This document shows positions 19,835 to 29,199 of a stretch of 64,000 nt of DNA, one piece after another. Made by a program: the position numbers and the translations under genes. This DNA is from Akebia trifoliata (lineage: Eukaryota > Streptophyta > Magnoliopsida > Ranunculales > Lardizabalaceae). The stretch is taken from positions 15,354,760-15,418,759 of the forward strand of contig CM030718.1 of NCBI GenBank assembly GCA_017979445.1, given 5' to 3'. The notes beneath the pieces are model-generated. The model searched no databases, was not told where the DNA came from, and worked only from the letters and a program-made list of their open reading frames with translations. Position 1 is the stretch's first letter. The number at the start of each line of letters is the position of its first letter.

Positions 19835-21070
19835 TTAGGCGTAATATTTTTTAACGGTGTCAGCATTGATCGGTTGCGGAAAGACTTCCCCGTCCATCTC
19901 TGTGAGAATCAGCGCTCCTCCGGACAGTACCTTTTGGACGACGAATGGCCCCTCGTAATTTGGACGAAACTTCCCTCTCGCATCTTCCTGTATTGGCAAG
20001 ATCTTCTTCAGAACTAAGTCTCCGGGTACAAACTCTCGAGGTCGAACCTTCTTGTTATAAGCTCGTGCTATTCTTCGTTGATAAGTTTGCCCATGGCAGA
20101 TTGCTGAAAGTCGTTTCTCCTCTATTAAGTTCAACTGATCGAATCGGGCTTGGACCCATTCTGCCTCATCCAATTCAACTTCTTTTAAGATTCGGAGGGA
20201 GGGAATCTCAACCTCAACGGGCAAGACTGCTTCCATTCCGTAAACCAATGAGTAAGACGTTGCCCTAGTCAATGTTCGGATTGACGTTCGATAAGCATGT
20301 AGAGCGAAGGGTAACATTTCGTGCTAATCTTTGTAAGTAACGGCCATTTTCTTAATGTTTTTGTTAGTGGCTTCGACTGCTCCATACATCTTTGGTCTGT
20401 AAATGACTGAGTTGTGATGGGTGATCTGAAAATCCTTGCACATCTTAGACATCTCTTTGTTCTTGAGATTCTTGGCGTTATCGATTACTATCCCGCTTGG
20501 GAGGCCGTACCGACATATGATGTTGTTCTTCACAAATTTCAAGACATTGCCCTTTGTAACATTGGCGTAAGATGCTGCTTCTACCCATTTCGTAAAGTAG
20601 TCGATGGCGACTAAGATGAAGCGATGCCCATTGGAAGCTTGAGGATTGATCTGTCCGATGACATCCATGCCCCAGAGTGAGAAGGGCCAGGGAGAAGTCA
20701 TATTGTGCAATTCTGAAGGTGGTGCATTGATTTTGTTGGCGTAGATTTGACACAAATGACACTTCCGAACATGTTGGTACCCATCGCTCTCCATAGTCAT
20801 CCAGTAGTAACCCATTCTCATAATCTTCTTTGCGAGCATATGTCCATTCATGTGAGGTCCACATACTCCTCCATGCACGGTCTCGATCAAGCGTTGAGCT
20901 TCTGTCTGTGTTACACACCTGAGGAGGACCTCGTGATGCGACTTTTTGTACAAGACTCCGCTACTCAAGAAGAACTGTCCTGCCAATCTCTGAATAGTCT
21001 TTCGGTCTGTCGTTGTGGCATCGGTGGAAAAGTTCGATCCTCTAAGAATGCCTTGATGTCTGCATACCAT
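19835..21070 (-). pseudogene. pol: Element A integrase
   Basis: In the first open piece (20,324-21,070, 248 codons) the zinc-binding HHCC is visible (H66, H73, C104, C107), and the catalytic triad is D136 (WGMDVIG), D197 (VIDNAK) and E233 (AVEATN), with 35 residues between the last two. A TAG at about 20,318-20,320 replaces the Trp codon that element C keeps. The second piece (19,835-20,317) carries YSLVYGMEAVLPVE and the GKFRPNYEGPF segment and ends TVKKYYA. It inserts the cDNA copy into the genome. Upstream it is separated from RNase H by a frameshift near 21,000. Confidence 0.9.
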
Positions 21071-22056
21071 GGTTTTTCCTCAGGTTCTTCGATCTCCACA
21101 GGTAAGCAATATGCTGGCTCATCTTGAATACCAATCTCAAGAGGGTCAACTATGGTATCTTCAGAGATGCTGATCATTGAAGCCAGAGTAGCCAATGCAT
21201 CTGCAAACTGGTTCTTAGCCCTTGGCATATAAGTAAAGGAGATTCGGGTGAAGTTTGAACTTAGATCTTCAAGATACTCGTGATACGGCACTAGTCTCTG
21301 CTCTCGAGTCTTCCATTCCCCTGTTGTCTGGTAGACTACCAGACTTGAGTCTCCAAATACATCTATTTCATCCACTTCGAAGTCGATTGCTGCTTTCAAC
21401 CCCATAATGCATGCTTCGTATTCAGCTTCGTTGTTCGAACATTGGAACCTCAATCTGACCGCAATGGGGATATGTGTTCCGTCTGGCTTAACCAAGACTG
21501 CCCCAATTCCATTTCCCTTTTGATTTACTGCTCCATCGAAATACATTTTCCAAGTAGATTCTTCATCGTCGCTCTCGGCTTCAGCAAATAAGATGGCTTC
21601 ATCAGGAAAATTTGTCTTTAGTGGCTCATAGTCGGGCAAAGGGTGTTCCGCTAAGTGGTCAGCAATGGCTTGTCCTTTGATGGCTTTTTGAGTGACATAG
21701 GTGATGTCGAACTCAGATAATAGTAGCTGCCATTTTGCGGTGCGTCCTGTTAGTGCCGGCTTCTCGAAGAGATACTTCAAGGGATCCATCCGAGCAATGA
21801 GCATAGTCGAGTAACTGAGCAAGTAGTGGCGTAGCCGTTGTGATGCCCAGACAAGGGCACAACATGTTTTCTCGAGAGTCGAATAATTCACCTCGTAACT
21901 TGTGAACTTCTTGCTAAGGTAATAAATGGCCTGCTCTTTTCGACCTGTTTCATCGTGTTGCCCCAGTACGCAGCCCATGGAGTTTTCTTGCACGGAAAGA
22001 TACATCAGTAGAGGTCGACCTGATGTAGGAGGAACTAGAACAGGCGGATTAAGCAA
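20965..22056 (-). CDS. pol: Element A RNase H (inactive) plus archaeal-type RNase H
   Basis: 363 uninterrupted codons. The N-terminal half is the gypsy RNase H, but the usual catalytic Asp is replaced (MYLSVQENSMGCVLGQ), so it is probably a structural connection domain. Residues ~170-290 are a second, archaeal-type RNase H with a full set of acidic residues: D174 (YFDGA), E212 (NNEAEYEA), D236 (VFGDS) and D286 (FADAL). This dual arrangement is the hallmark of the Tat lineage. The domain degrades the RNA strand during reverse transcription. It overlaps the RT frame, from which it is separated by a single frameshift near 22,110-22,130. Confidence 0.92.
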   Translation of the reverse strand: MLNPPVLVPPTSGRPLLMYLSVQENSMGCVLGQHDETGRKEQAIYYLSKKFTSYEVNYSTLEKTCCALVWASQRLRHYLLSYSTMLIARMDPLKYLFEKPALTGRTAKWQLLLSEFDITYVTQKAIKGQAIADHLAEHPLPDYEPLKTNFPDEAILFAEAESDDEESTWKMYFDGAVNQKGNGIGAVLVKPDGTHIPIAVRLRFQCSNNEAEYEACIMGLKAAIDFEVDEIDVFGDSSLVVYQTTGEWKTREQRLVPYHEYLEDLSSNFTRISFTYMPRAKNQFADALATLASMISISEDTIVDPLEIGIQDEPAYCLPVEIEEPEEKPWYADIKAFLEDRTFPPMPQRQTERLFRDWQDSSS

Positions 22057-23657
22057 GTATCTCTTAATCTTGTCGAAAGCTTCTTGACAGTTTTCATTCC
22101 ATTCTTTTGGCTCATTCTTTTTAGTAGTTTGAATACTGGCTCACAGATCGGAGTTAGTTGTGCGATGAACCGACTAATGTACTGAATTCTCCCTAAGAAT
22201 CCCCTGATCTCTTTCTCTGACTTGGGTGGCTCCATATTTATGATGTACTTCGTTTTAGCTGGATCGATTTCAATGCCTCTTCTACTGACAATGAACCCCA
22301 ATAACTTCCCTGATGTTGCCCCAAATACACACTTTGCCGGATTAAGCCTTAAGCTGTACTTCCTTAATCGATCAAACAATTTCTTCAAGTTTACCAGATG
22401 ATCCTCATCGAGGTTAGATTTGGCTATCATGTCGTCCACATATACCTCTATCTCCTTGTGAATCATGTCATGAAATAAGGCAGTCATGGCTCGTTGGTAA
22501 GTTGCCCCAGCGTTCTTGAGACCGAATGGCATGACCTTATAGTGAAAGGTACCCCAAGGTGTAATGAATGCAGTCTTCTCTTGATCTTCTTCTGCCATTT
22601 TTATTTGGTTGTAACCCGAGAATCCATCCATGAACGAGAACATACCGTGCCCTGCTGTATTATCGACCAGAGTGTCGATGTGCGGTAATGGAAAGTCATC
22701 TTTAGGACTGGCTTTATTCAGATCACGGTAGTCCACGCACATACGTACTTTTCCATCTTTCTTTGGTACAGGAACGACATTAGCGAGCCACTCAGGGTAA
22801 GTGGATACTGCGAGAAATCCTGCTTGGAACTGCTTCATTACTTCATCTTTGACCTTAAGTGTCCACTCTGGTTTCAGCCTTCGTAATTTCTGTTTGATCG
22901 GCTTGCTTCCCGCTTTGATTGGTAATTTGTGAACGACTAGATCTGTGTCTAAACCAGGCATGTCTTGGTAGGACCATGCGAAGACATCTTGGTACTGCTG
23001 TAAGAACTTTGTCATCTCCTCTTTCTGCTCAATTGTTAATAAGGCTCCGATTTTAACGATCCGTGGGTCATCTTCGGTGCCTAGGTTCACTGAGTTTGTA
23101 TCCTCTATATTTGGCTGAACACCCTTCTCGTGACGTTCTATGAGTTCTTTGATTTCTCTTGGAGGATATTCAACCTCTTCCTCTAACTCTTCTTCAATCC
23201 CCATGAGATCAAAGTCGAGCTCGAGGTCAAAGTCGTATTCTTCTCTTTCATACTCTGTTCTGTCACAAGGCTCATTCAACTGAGAAAATTCTTTGAAAAC
23301 CTTGGGTATTTTGAAGATTTCTGATTTTTTTGAATTTTTGAGAATATTTGATTTTTTTGAATTTTGGAGAGTTTTTGATTTTTTTGAGTTTTGAAAGATT
23401 TTTGATTTTTTTGGATTTTGAAAACTTTTTGATTTTTTTGGATTTTGTGGACTATCTGTATTCCTGAAACAAGATAAAGAAAAATCATGCAAATTCATTA
23501 GCAACGAAGGTGAGCCCCCAAAACAGTCTTGCTCCGAGGACGAGGGCTCATTATGGTCCTCGGGCAGATGAGATTTTGCTAATGACGTTTTTTTTTGGAG
23601 GCCGTAGGGATTCTGGACCCCATGGCGGCCTCGTAAGTGATTGGGTATTCCTCCCAA
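22035..23657 (-). CDS. pol: Element A reverse transcriptase with upstream linker
   Basis: 540 codons. Residues ~20-60 (KKTSLAKSHLPEDHNEPSSS onward) form a linker read in the -1 frame relative to the protease ORF. Residues 71-115 are five 9-residue repeats of the NPKKSKSFQ type. RT proper begins about residue 250, with MCVDYRDLNK (306-315), SFMDGFSGYNQI (341-352), MPFGLKNAGATYQR (376-389) and the catalytic YVDD (406-409). It copies the element RNA into cDNA in cytoplasmic particles. RT itself looks intact. The frame is lost just after the thumb at KLLK. Confidence 0.93.
   Translation of the reverse strand: MGGIPNHLRGRHGVQNPYGLQKKTSLAKSHLPEDHNEPSSSEQDCFGGSPSLLMNLHDFSLSCFRNTDSPQNPKKSKSFQNPKKSKIFQNSKKSKTLQNSKKSNILKNSKKSEIFKIPKVFKEFSQLNEPCDRTEYEREEYDFDLELDFDLMGIEEELEEEVEYPPREIKELIERHEKGVQPNIEDTNSVNLGTEDDPRIVKIGALLTIEQKEEMTKFLQQYQDVFAWSYQDMPGLDTDLVVHKLPIKAGSKPIKQKLRRLKPEWTLKVKDEVMKQFQAGFLAVSTYPEWLANVVPVPKKDGKVRMCVDYRDLNKASPKDDFPLPHIDTLVDNTAGHGMFSFMDGFSGYNQIKMAEEDQEKTAFITPWGTFHYKVMPFGLKNAGATYQRAMTALFHDMIHKEIEVYVDDMIAKSNLDEDHLVNLKKLFDRLRKYSLRLNPAKCVFGATSGKLLGFIVSRRGIEIDPAKTKYIINMEPPKSEKEIRGFLGRIQYISRFIAQLTPICEPVFKLLKRMSQKNGMKTVKKLSTRLRDTCLIRLF
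23310..23450 (-). repeat. 27-bp tandem repeat coding for the protease-RT linker
   Basis: Five copies of a 27-base unit (about AATCCAAAAAAATCAAAAAG plus seven bases) stay in frame and encode 9-residue Lys/Ser/Asn-rich repeats. The same position in element C is a degenerate AT-rich tract. Confidence 0.88.
23534..23563 (-). other. Hairpin at the protease-RT junction, element A
   Basis: Perfect 8-bp arms CCGAGGAC/GTCCTCGG with a 14-base loop, 24 bases downstream (minus strand) of a run of nine A (plus-strand T run 23,588-23,596). Element C has the equivalent hairpin at the same distance. Confidence 0.7.
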
Positions 23658-24169
23658 TTCTTGAAAACTTGCCCTTCTTGTGCAGGGCGGATAAGTTGGG
23701 AGAGTGACTCCCTTGATGGTTCAGATATAACCATCACTTCCGAGTGACTGTCGTCAAATCCGGGCGGCGTAGGTATTTGTAAGGTGGGTGGAATTACGAC
23801 AGATCCCCAATCGATTTGAAAGGGGAACGGTGATTTTTCTTCTTCGCATGTTGCGACTTCCGCCTTGGCGGGCTCTCTTTCTTCTTCCTCTTGACTCCAT
23901 TCGGAATCCCCTCCGAACAAGATGTCCATGCCATCTGTAAAGGAATGCGGGGACTCAACGAATGAGTCTTCTTGTAATTGAACAGGCTCGATACTTACGA
24001 TACTTGGTTCTCCTGTGTGACTTGTCGGTGGCAGTTCTGCCGAGTCATTTGACTTTTTCAAGGATGGTGGGAAGCTGATGTTGATATGTGGTACTTTGCC
24101 CAAGTTCCCCACATTAGGCTCTCGGTTCTGTCTTCGTGCAAGTCGAAGCTCCCTCTTCTTATCCTTCAT
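23579..24169 (-). pseudogene. pol: Element A protease-RT linker, frame 0
   Basis: 196 codons that continue the protease polyprotein after a frameshift near 24,170-24,190. It begins with the basic stretch KDKKRELRLARRQNREPN and continues through an acidic segment (FGGDSEWSQEEEEREPAK) to WEEYPITYEAA. It ends at a TAG just after a run of nine A; the RT frame is -1 relative to this one. No enzymatic motif. Equivalent to 54,059-54,439 in element C. Confidence 0.75.
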
Positions 24170-25854
24170 ATCAGAGATGTCTTTCCTCGTAGGCTTGAAT
24201 CCAAGACCAAAGTAGGAATGTATTTTCGTATGCTGATCAACGTGGCCCTGCCTTTTCCTTTAGGCCCTAACCCTTGTTTCGGACGATATCCCGCCCTTTT
24301 CATCACTCGTCCGACCATTAGGTTTGCTTTTGACCACCTTGCCCTTGTCTTCTCTTTTCCCCTTTGAATGTGATTGATAGATGTAAACTGAAAGGCGTGA
24401 AACCCCTCTTTATCCCCGGTCATTTCTACATCGATATAAGGCACATCCGGCGATCGATCGGCTGGTATGAGATTTTCTGCGAGGACCGATATCATTCGCT
24501 GTCCCATGATGAATTTGACTCGCTGGTGCAAGGAAGAGGGGACTGCCCCTGCGGTGTGGATCCAGGGTCTTCCTAGAAGGAGATTGAATGCCGAGGGTAT
24601 GTCCAAGATCTCGAATGTTATTTCGAAAGTACATGATCCGATAGTGACTGGGAGATCCAGTTCTCCTAATGACTCAGTTTTTCTACTATCAAAAGCCCTT
24701 ACGGTCCTTCTAGTTGGCCGGAGGTAAGATAAATCCGCGTTTAACTTGTGCACAGTTTGCAGAGGACAGACATTAAGAGCCGAACCATTGTCGATCAGTA
24801 CCCTTGCTACCATCATACCTTTGCACATCACCATAATGTGCAATGGTTCAATGTGTCCGCGTCCTCCGCTAATAAGCTCATCCTCGGTGAAGGTGATCGG
24901 ATTGGAGGCCATGATCTGACCTACTGTCTTTTCCAACTCTTCTGGTGAGGTGGTCTCAGGTACATGTGCATTACTAAGGACTTTGAGTAGTGCTTCCCGA
25001 TGATGCTCTGAGTTTAAAAGTAAGTCAAAGATACTGATTTGAGCTGGCATTCTATTCAACTGCTCTACTATGTTGTACTCACTCTTTCGAATGAGCTTGA
25101 GGAGGTCTGTTGCCTCCTTGTCAGTTACCCTACTCTTCTTCTTTTCTGGTTCCCCTTGAAGTGTTTGTTCTTCCTCTACCAGCTTTCCTTTCCCTTTTTC
25201 TTTTCTTCTATCATCTTCCTCGTTCTGCCTTTTTTGTTCTTTTTCTGGTATTTTGTAGCATCTTCCTGATCTGGTCATATGACCAATGTCTGTTACCATG
25301 GCCTCTTTCGGTTTCTCAATTCCTGCAGATGTTACGATCAGCGTCTCATAACTCCATGGGACGGTTTGGCTGGAGCAGTATGGGAAGGATTTAGGGGACA
25401 TGATGGTCATGGGTTGAGGATCTGGCTTTACATGGAGGATAAGAGGTGGCGGACTAGGTTTGATGGTTGATGTAGGGGTGTTTGGGGTTTGTGGGTTGGT
25501 ATAAGATAGGATGAGGGGTGGTCGAGAGGAAAAGCTTGAAGTTTGAGGGGTCGGTGTAGCGTAGGGTATGACAAGGGGTGGTCGGGAAGAAGGGCCTGAC
25601 GTTGGTATGGTGCACGGTATAATGAGAGGTGGACGAGCAGTAGAACTTGAAATTGTTGATGTGTAGGGTATAATGAGAGGTGGTCGTGAAGGATTTGAAG
25701 TTTGGGAGTTGGAGTGAATGGTGAGATTGGCCAGTCTGACGGGAAGTTGGGATAGTGGTTGGTTGGTTGTATCTTGTGGTAATGCATTGATGCTTGATGA
25801 CGTTGGTTCTTTTCTCAAATTGACTCTAACTTTAGAGCCAATAGGTGCTATCAA
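24166..25854 (-). CDS. pol: Element A proline-rich linker, aspartic protease and G-patch
   Basis: 562 uninterrupted codons. Residues 57-115 hold four RPPLIIPYT-type repeats spaced 17-20 residues apart, followed by the conserved HMTRSGR (192-198) and a Lys/Glu-rich stretch. The aspartic protease has its active-site loop at LIDNGSALN (353-361; DNGSA in place of DTGA) and the C-terminal LLLGRPW (425-431). A G-patch-like segment, RAGYRPKQGLGPKGKGRA, occupies about 520-537. The protease matures the Gag-Pol polyprotein. The upstream frame joins by a frameshift in 25,870-25,900. Confidence 0.88.
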   Translation of the reverse strand: MIAPIGSKVRVNLRKEPTSSSINALPQDTTNQPLSQLPVRLANLTIHSNSQTSNPSRPPLIIPYTSTISSSTARPPLIIPCTIPTSGPSSRPPLVIPYATPTPQTSSFSSRPPLILSYTNPQTPNTPTSTIKPSPPPLILHVKPDPQPMTIMSPKSFPYCSSQTVPWSYETLIVTSAGIEKPKEAMVTDIGHMTRSGRCYKIPEKEQKRQNEEDDRRKEKGKGKLVEEEQTLQGEPEKKKSRVTDKEATDLLKLIRKSEYNIVEQLNRMPAQISIFDLLLNSEHHREALLKVLSNAHVPETTSPEELEKTVGQIMASNPITFTEDELISGGRGHIEPLHIMVMCKGMMVARVLIDNGSALNVCPLQTVHKLNADLSYLRPTRRTVRAFDSRKTESLGELDLPVTIGSCTFEITFEILDIPSAFNLLLGRPWIHTAGAVPSSLHQRVKFIMGQRMISVLAENLIPADRSPDVPYIDVEMTGDKEGFHAFQFTSINHIQRGKEKTRARWSKANLMVGRVMKRAGYRPKQGLGPKGKGRATLISIRKYIPTLVLDSSLRGKTSLI

Positions 25855-27463
25855 AACTGAAGGGTTGAAGCTTGGTTCATCCTCTCTATGGCATTGACTG
25901 TCGGCCCATTACCTCCCCCATTATGCGTCGGTAGCGGGTTCTGATTGATATTCTGCTGAGCTGCTTGGGTTGCCAGACCATTCAAGATGATCGTTTTCCT
26001 GTCGATTAGATTCTGAACTTGATGCTTGAGTTGCCAACATTGGTCGGTGGCATGCCTAGGTGCCCCCATGTGAAATTCGCAGAATTGATTGGGATTGTAC
26101 CCTGGTCCCTTTATCGCCTCTGGGTTTGGCTGCCTCTTAGTGAGATATTCTCCCCTGAGTAGTGCTGGGAGTAGTTCGGATAGAGTCATAGGCAGACGAG
26201 TGAAGACTCGAGGGATTCTGTTGGGTCTACGCTGCTCGGTTTGATGATTCTGGGCGAACTGTGGGTTCTGACCAAATACTGGATTTTGACCAAACTGAAA
26301 TACTGGTGGAGCCGGTGCAGCTTGAGGTGGGTTCACCTTGAAAGGGACCTGAGGTATTGGCGGCCTCTGGTTTGAGATGAAAAAAGGTTGAACAGGTTGT
26401 ACATTGTTAACTTGTGCTTCTTCTTTCTTCTTGTTCAAGACTACCGGTTTCCGTTGAATAGACCCCCCTATTGGTGCCCCTAGACTGGACAAGTCGTAGA
26501 TCAGACCTGACCGAATACCATCTTCAACTCGATCCACCACTTGGACCAATGACGAGAAGCTTGCAGTTGTATGACCCACTAAATGCGTATAGAATGAATG
26601 GCCCAAAGTTGAAATGAATATGGTGTTTATCTCTTGTTCAGTCATCGGTGGTTTTACTTTGGAGGCTGATTCCCGCCACCTTTGCGCATATTCTTTCATA
26701 CTTTCCTTTGGCTTTCGAGTCATCTTGGCCATGTCATTTCTGTCCAATCCCATATCTGTATTGAATTTGTACTCTTCTGAGAAAATCGTAGCCAGATCCT
26801 GCCAGCTCTTGATTCGAGAGTGATCCAATTGCGAAAATCATGAAAGAGCCGCCCCTGTTAGACTCCTTTGGAAGAGTTGAACCAACAACCTGTCGTCATC
26901 CCCAAATTGGCACATGGATCCACAATAAAGCTTCAAGTGTGACAGAGGGCATCCGATGTTATACTTCTCGAAATCAGGACACTTGAACTTTGGTGGTAAT
27001 GGTGCATTGGGGTATAGGCAGAGGTCTCTGAACCTCATTCCACTTACGGAGTCCTTGCCTTTCATCTTTCTAATCTCCTCCTCGATTGCCTCGAGCTTGT
27101 TGGCAAGTTTCTCTTCTGTGGTACTCCTTACTTCAGCTGCCCTGAATTCACATTCTTCCTCTTGAATGACCTCATGTCGTAGTGGATTGCAGTGAATGTG
27201 AATTGGTGGTCCTTGATTGGTAGGGATGGTGGGTGGTAAGGTATTCGGTGCTTGCGGAGGTTGTTGTTGTTGCAGTTGTTCGGGTATGGCCTGGTTCGAG
27301 CCGGATGCTTGATGTTGGACGGCTTGGATGATACTTGGGTTGGCCATCAGCAGATCAAGAATCTTATCGTGTTTTTCCATGCCTTCACCACCAAATCGAG
27401 CTTTGAAGTGAGATCCGTTACTACTTCTGTCGTTGTTTGCTGAGGTTGTTCTGAAGTGCTCAT
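25851..27463 (-). pseudogene. gag: Element A gag
   Basis: The likely start is the ATG at 27,463 (MSTSEQPQQTTTEVV), followed by a frameshift near 27,390-27,405 into the frame of 26,838-27,380. The capsid core runs through CPDFEKYNIGCPLSHLKLYCG to LFQRSLTGAALS, then an in-frame TGA (about 26,835) sits where element C has Trp. The second piece (25,851-26,828) carries the retrotransposon gag motif KESMKEYAQRWRESASKV and a zinc-knuckle-like CEFHMGAPRHATDQCWQLKH (CHHC type). Gag forms the virus-like particle and binds the genomic RNA. Confidence 0.88.
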
Positions 27464-27679
27464 GGTTGGTTGCGAGCGTAGAAATACGGAGGATTATCGG
27501 GTGGTAAGTACTTTTTTCTAGGTCGTTTGGCCACCTGCGTGGAAAAAGTTAGGCATTAATATATCGTTTACACAATGAAAATGCATGATAATTTATTAGG
27601 TCAGATTGGATTAAATGGTAAAGTTGCATTAAGAAAGCCTTGATTTGGTTGAGGTTGAAATTTTTTTTTTTTTTTTTTT

Positions 27680-28240
27680 GGCACAGAGCTGGGGTTTGTC
27701 GACACGGAACCAGATATTGATCAGCACGGAGCTGGGATTTGTCGGCACGGAGCCAGGTTTATCAGCACGGAGCTGAAGGTTCATCAGCACGGAGCCGGAG
27801 TTTGTCAGCACGGAGCCGAATGTTTATCAGCACGGAGCCAAAGTTTGTCAGCACGGAGCTGAGGTTCATCAGCACGGAGCCGGAGGTTTGTCAGCATGGA
27901 GCCGAAGGTTCATCAGCACGGAGCCGGAGGTTGTCGCACGGAGCCGAAGGTTCATCAGCACGGAGCCGGAGGTTTGTCAGGCACGGAGCCGAATGTTTAT
28001 CAGCACGGAGCCAAAGGTTTGTCAGCACGGAGCTGAGGGTTCATCAGCACAGAGCCGGAGGTTTGCAGCACGGAGCCGAAGGTTTATCAGCACGGAGCTA
28101 GAGTTTTATCAGCACGGAGCCGGAGGTTTGTCAGCACGGAGCCAAAGGTTTTGTTAGCACGGAGCTGGGGGTTTATCAGCACGGAGCTGAAGGTTTATCA
28201 GCACGGAGCTGAGGGTTTATCAGCACGGAGCCGGAGGTTT
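27680..28240 (-). repeat. ~23-bp tandem array with CACGGAGC core (ACGGA-loop hairpins)
   Basis: About 24 units of TTCATCAGCACGGAGCCGG type. Several units form short stems around ACGGA (TCAGC/GCTGA, GGC/GCC). The same core builds the 50-bp array in element C at 57,840-58,690. Confidence 0.9.
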
Positions 28241-28319
28241 ATCATAGATCATGGACATGGTTGAGATTGAAAGATTGATAGGGCACGGGTTGGGAATTCG
28301 ACTTGAAGTGGATAGGCCG

Positions 28320-28890
28320 TGAACCCATCTGACAGTGGGTATGGGTCGTGGACCTAATTGGAAGTGGATATGGGTCGTGGACCCGTTAGGATATGGATAT
28401 GGGTCATGGACCCAATTGGAAATGGATATGTGGTGTACCTATTAGGATATGGATATGGGTCGTGGACCCAATTGGAAGTAGGTATGGGTCGTGGACCCAT
28501 TCGAAAGTGGATATGGGTTGTGACCCATTGGGACACGAATATGGGTCGTGAACCCATTTTGAGAGTGGATATGGGTGGTGGACCCATTGGAATGGGTATG
28601 GGTCGTGGACCCATTTGAGAGTGGATATGGGTTGTGGACCCATTTGGATACGAATATGGGTCGTGGATCTATTTGGAAGTGGATAGGGGTTGTGGACCCA
28701 TTTGGAAGTGGGTATGGGTCGTGGACCCATTTGAGAGTGGATATTAGTCGTGGACCCATTTGGAAGTGGGTATGGGTCGTGGACCCATTTAAGAGTGGAT
28801 ATGGGTCGTGGACCCGTTTGGAAGTGGGTATGGGTCGTGGACCCATTTTGAGAGTGGATATGGGTTGTGGATCTATTTGGAAGGACATCG
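28320..28890 (-). repeat. ~29-bp tandem array with ATGGGTC/GACCCAT hairpins
   Basis: About 19 units of TATGGGTCGTGGACCCATTT plus nine variable bases. Arms ATGGGTC and GACCCAT are separated by GTG. Most substitutions in the arms leave a G-T pair or shorten the stem by one. Confidence 0.9.
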
Positions 28891-29135
28891 GTGAGGTTGA
28901 TAGTGGGTCATGTTGGGTTGAAATCAGTTTCGATAGGTAGAGTGTAAGCGAGCTCCGTTTGGATCAAATATAAACTACGAGTGGTAGGCCCTAAGTTTAA
29001 TGATAAAAACGATGTATTTAATCATTTTCAAGCCTTAAAACTCAAAAGAAAAATAAAGTCCAAGAGAAAAGTTGTCAAGACTGATGTCACGGACGAAATG
29101 AGTAAAAAAAAAAATTTTTTTTTTTTTTTTTTTGG

Positions 29136-29199
29136 GGTCCGTTTTTAATGAACGGACCGAAGTACTTTTGTACTGGTCCGGTCTTTAAAAACGGACCAG
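29136..29199 (-). other. Three consecutive perfect hairpins in the element A leader
   Basis: GGTCCGTT/AACGGACC (29,136-29,158), AGTAC/GTACT (29,161-29,174) and CTGGTCCG/CGGACCAG (29,173-29,199). The shared GGTCCG/CGGACC sequence allows alternative pairings between the first and third stems. Confidence 0.7.

Noticed and set aside
19835..23657. Endogenous pararetrovirus (Caulimoviridae) as source of the RT/RNase H
   Set aside because: LTRs, PBS/PPT, integrase with DDE triad and the archaeal-type second RNase H identify a Tat-lineage Ty3/gypsy element. No movement protein was seen.
24086..24948. Plus-strand frames opposite the element A protease ORF
   Set aside because: Shadows of the 562-codon minus-strand frame, which carries the conserved motifs.
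27680..28890. Regular short repeats that could suggest a CRISPR array
   Set aside because: No unique spacers between repeats, no cas genes, eukaryotic retrotransposon context. These are tandem minisatellites.
27739..28940. Several open frames of 86-148 codons on both strands
   Set aside because: They are translations of the ~23-bp and ~29-bp tandem arrays in the leader of element A, with no domain and simultaneous opening of both strands.
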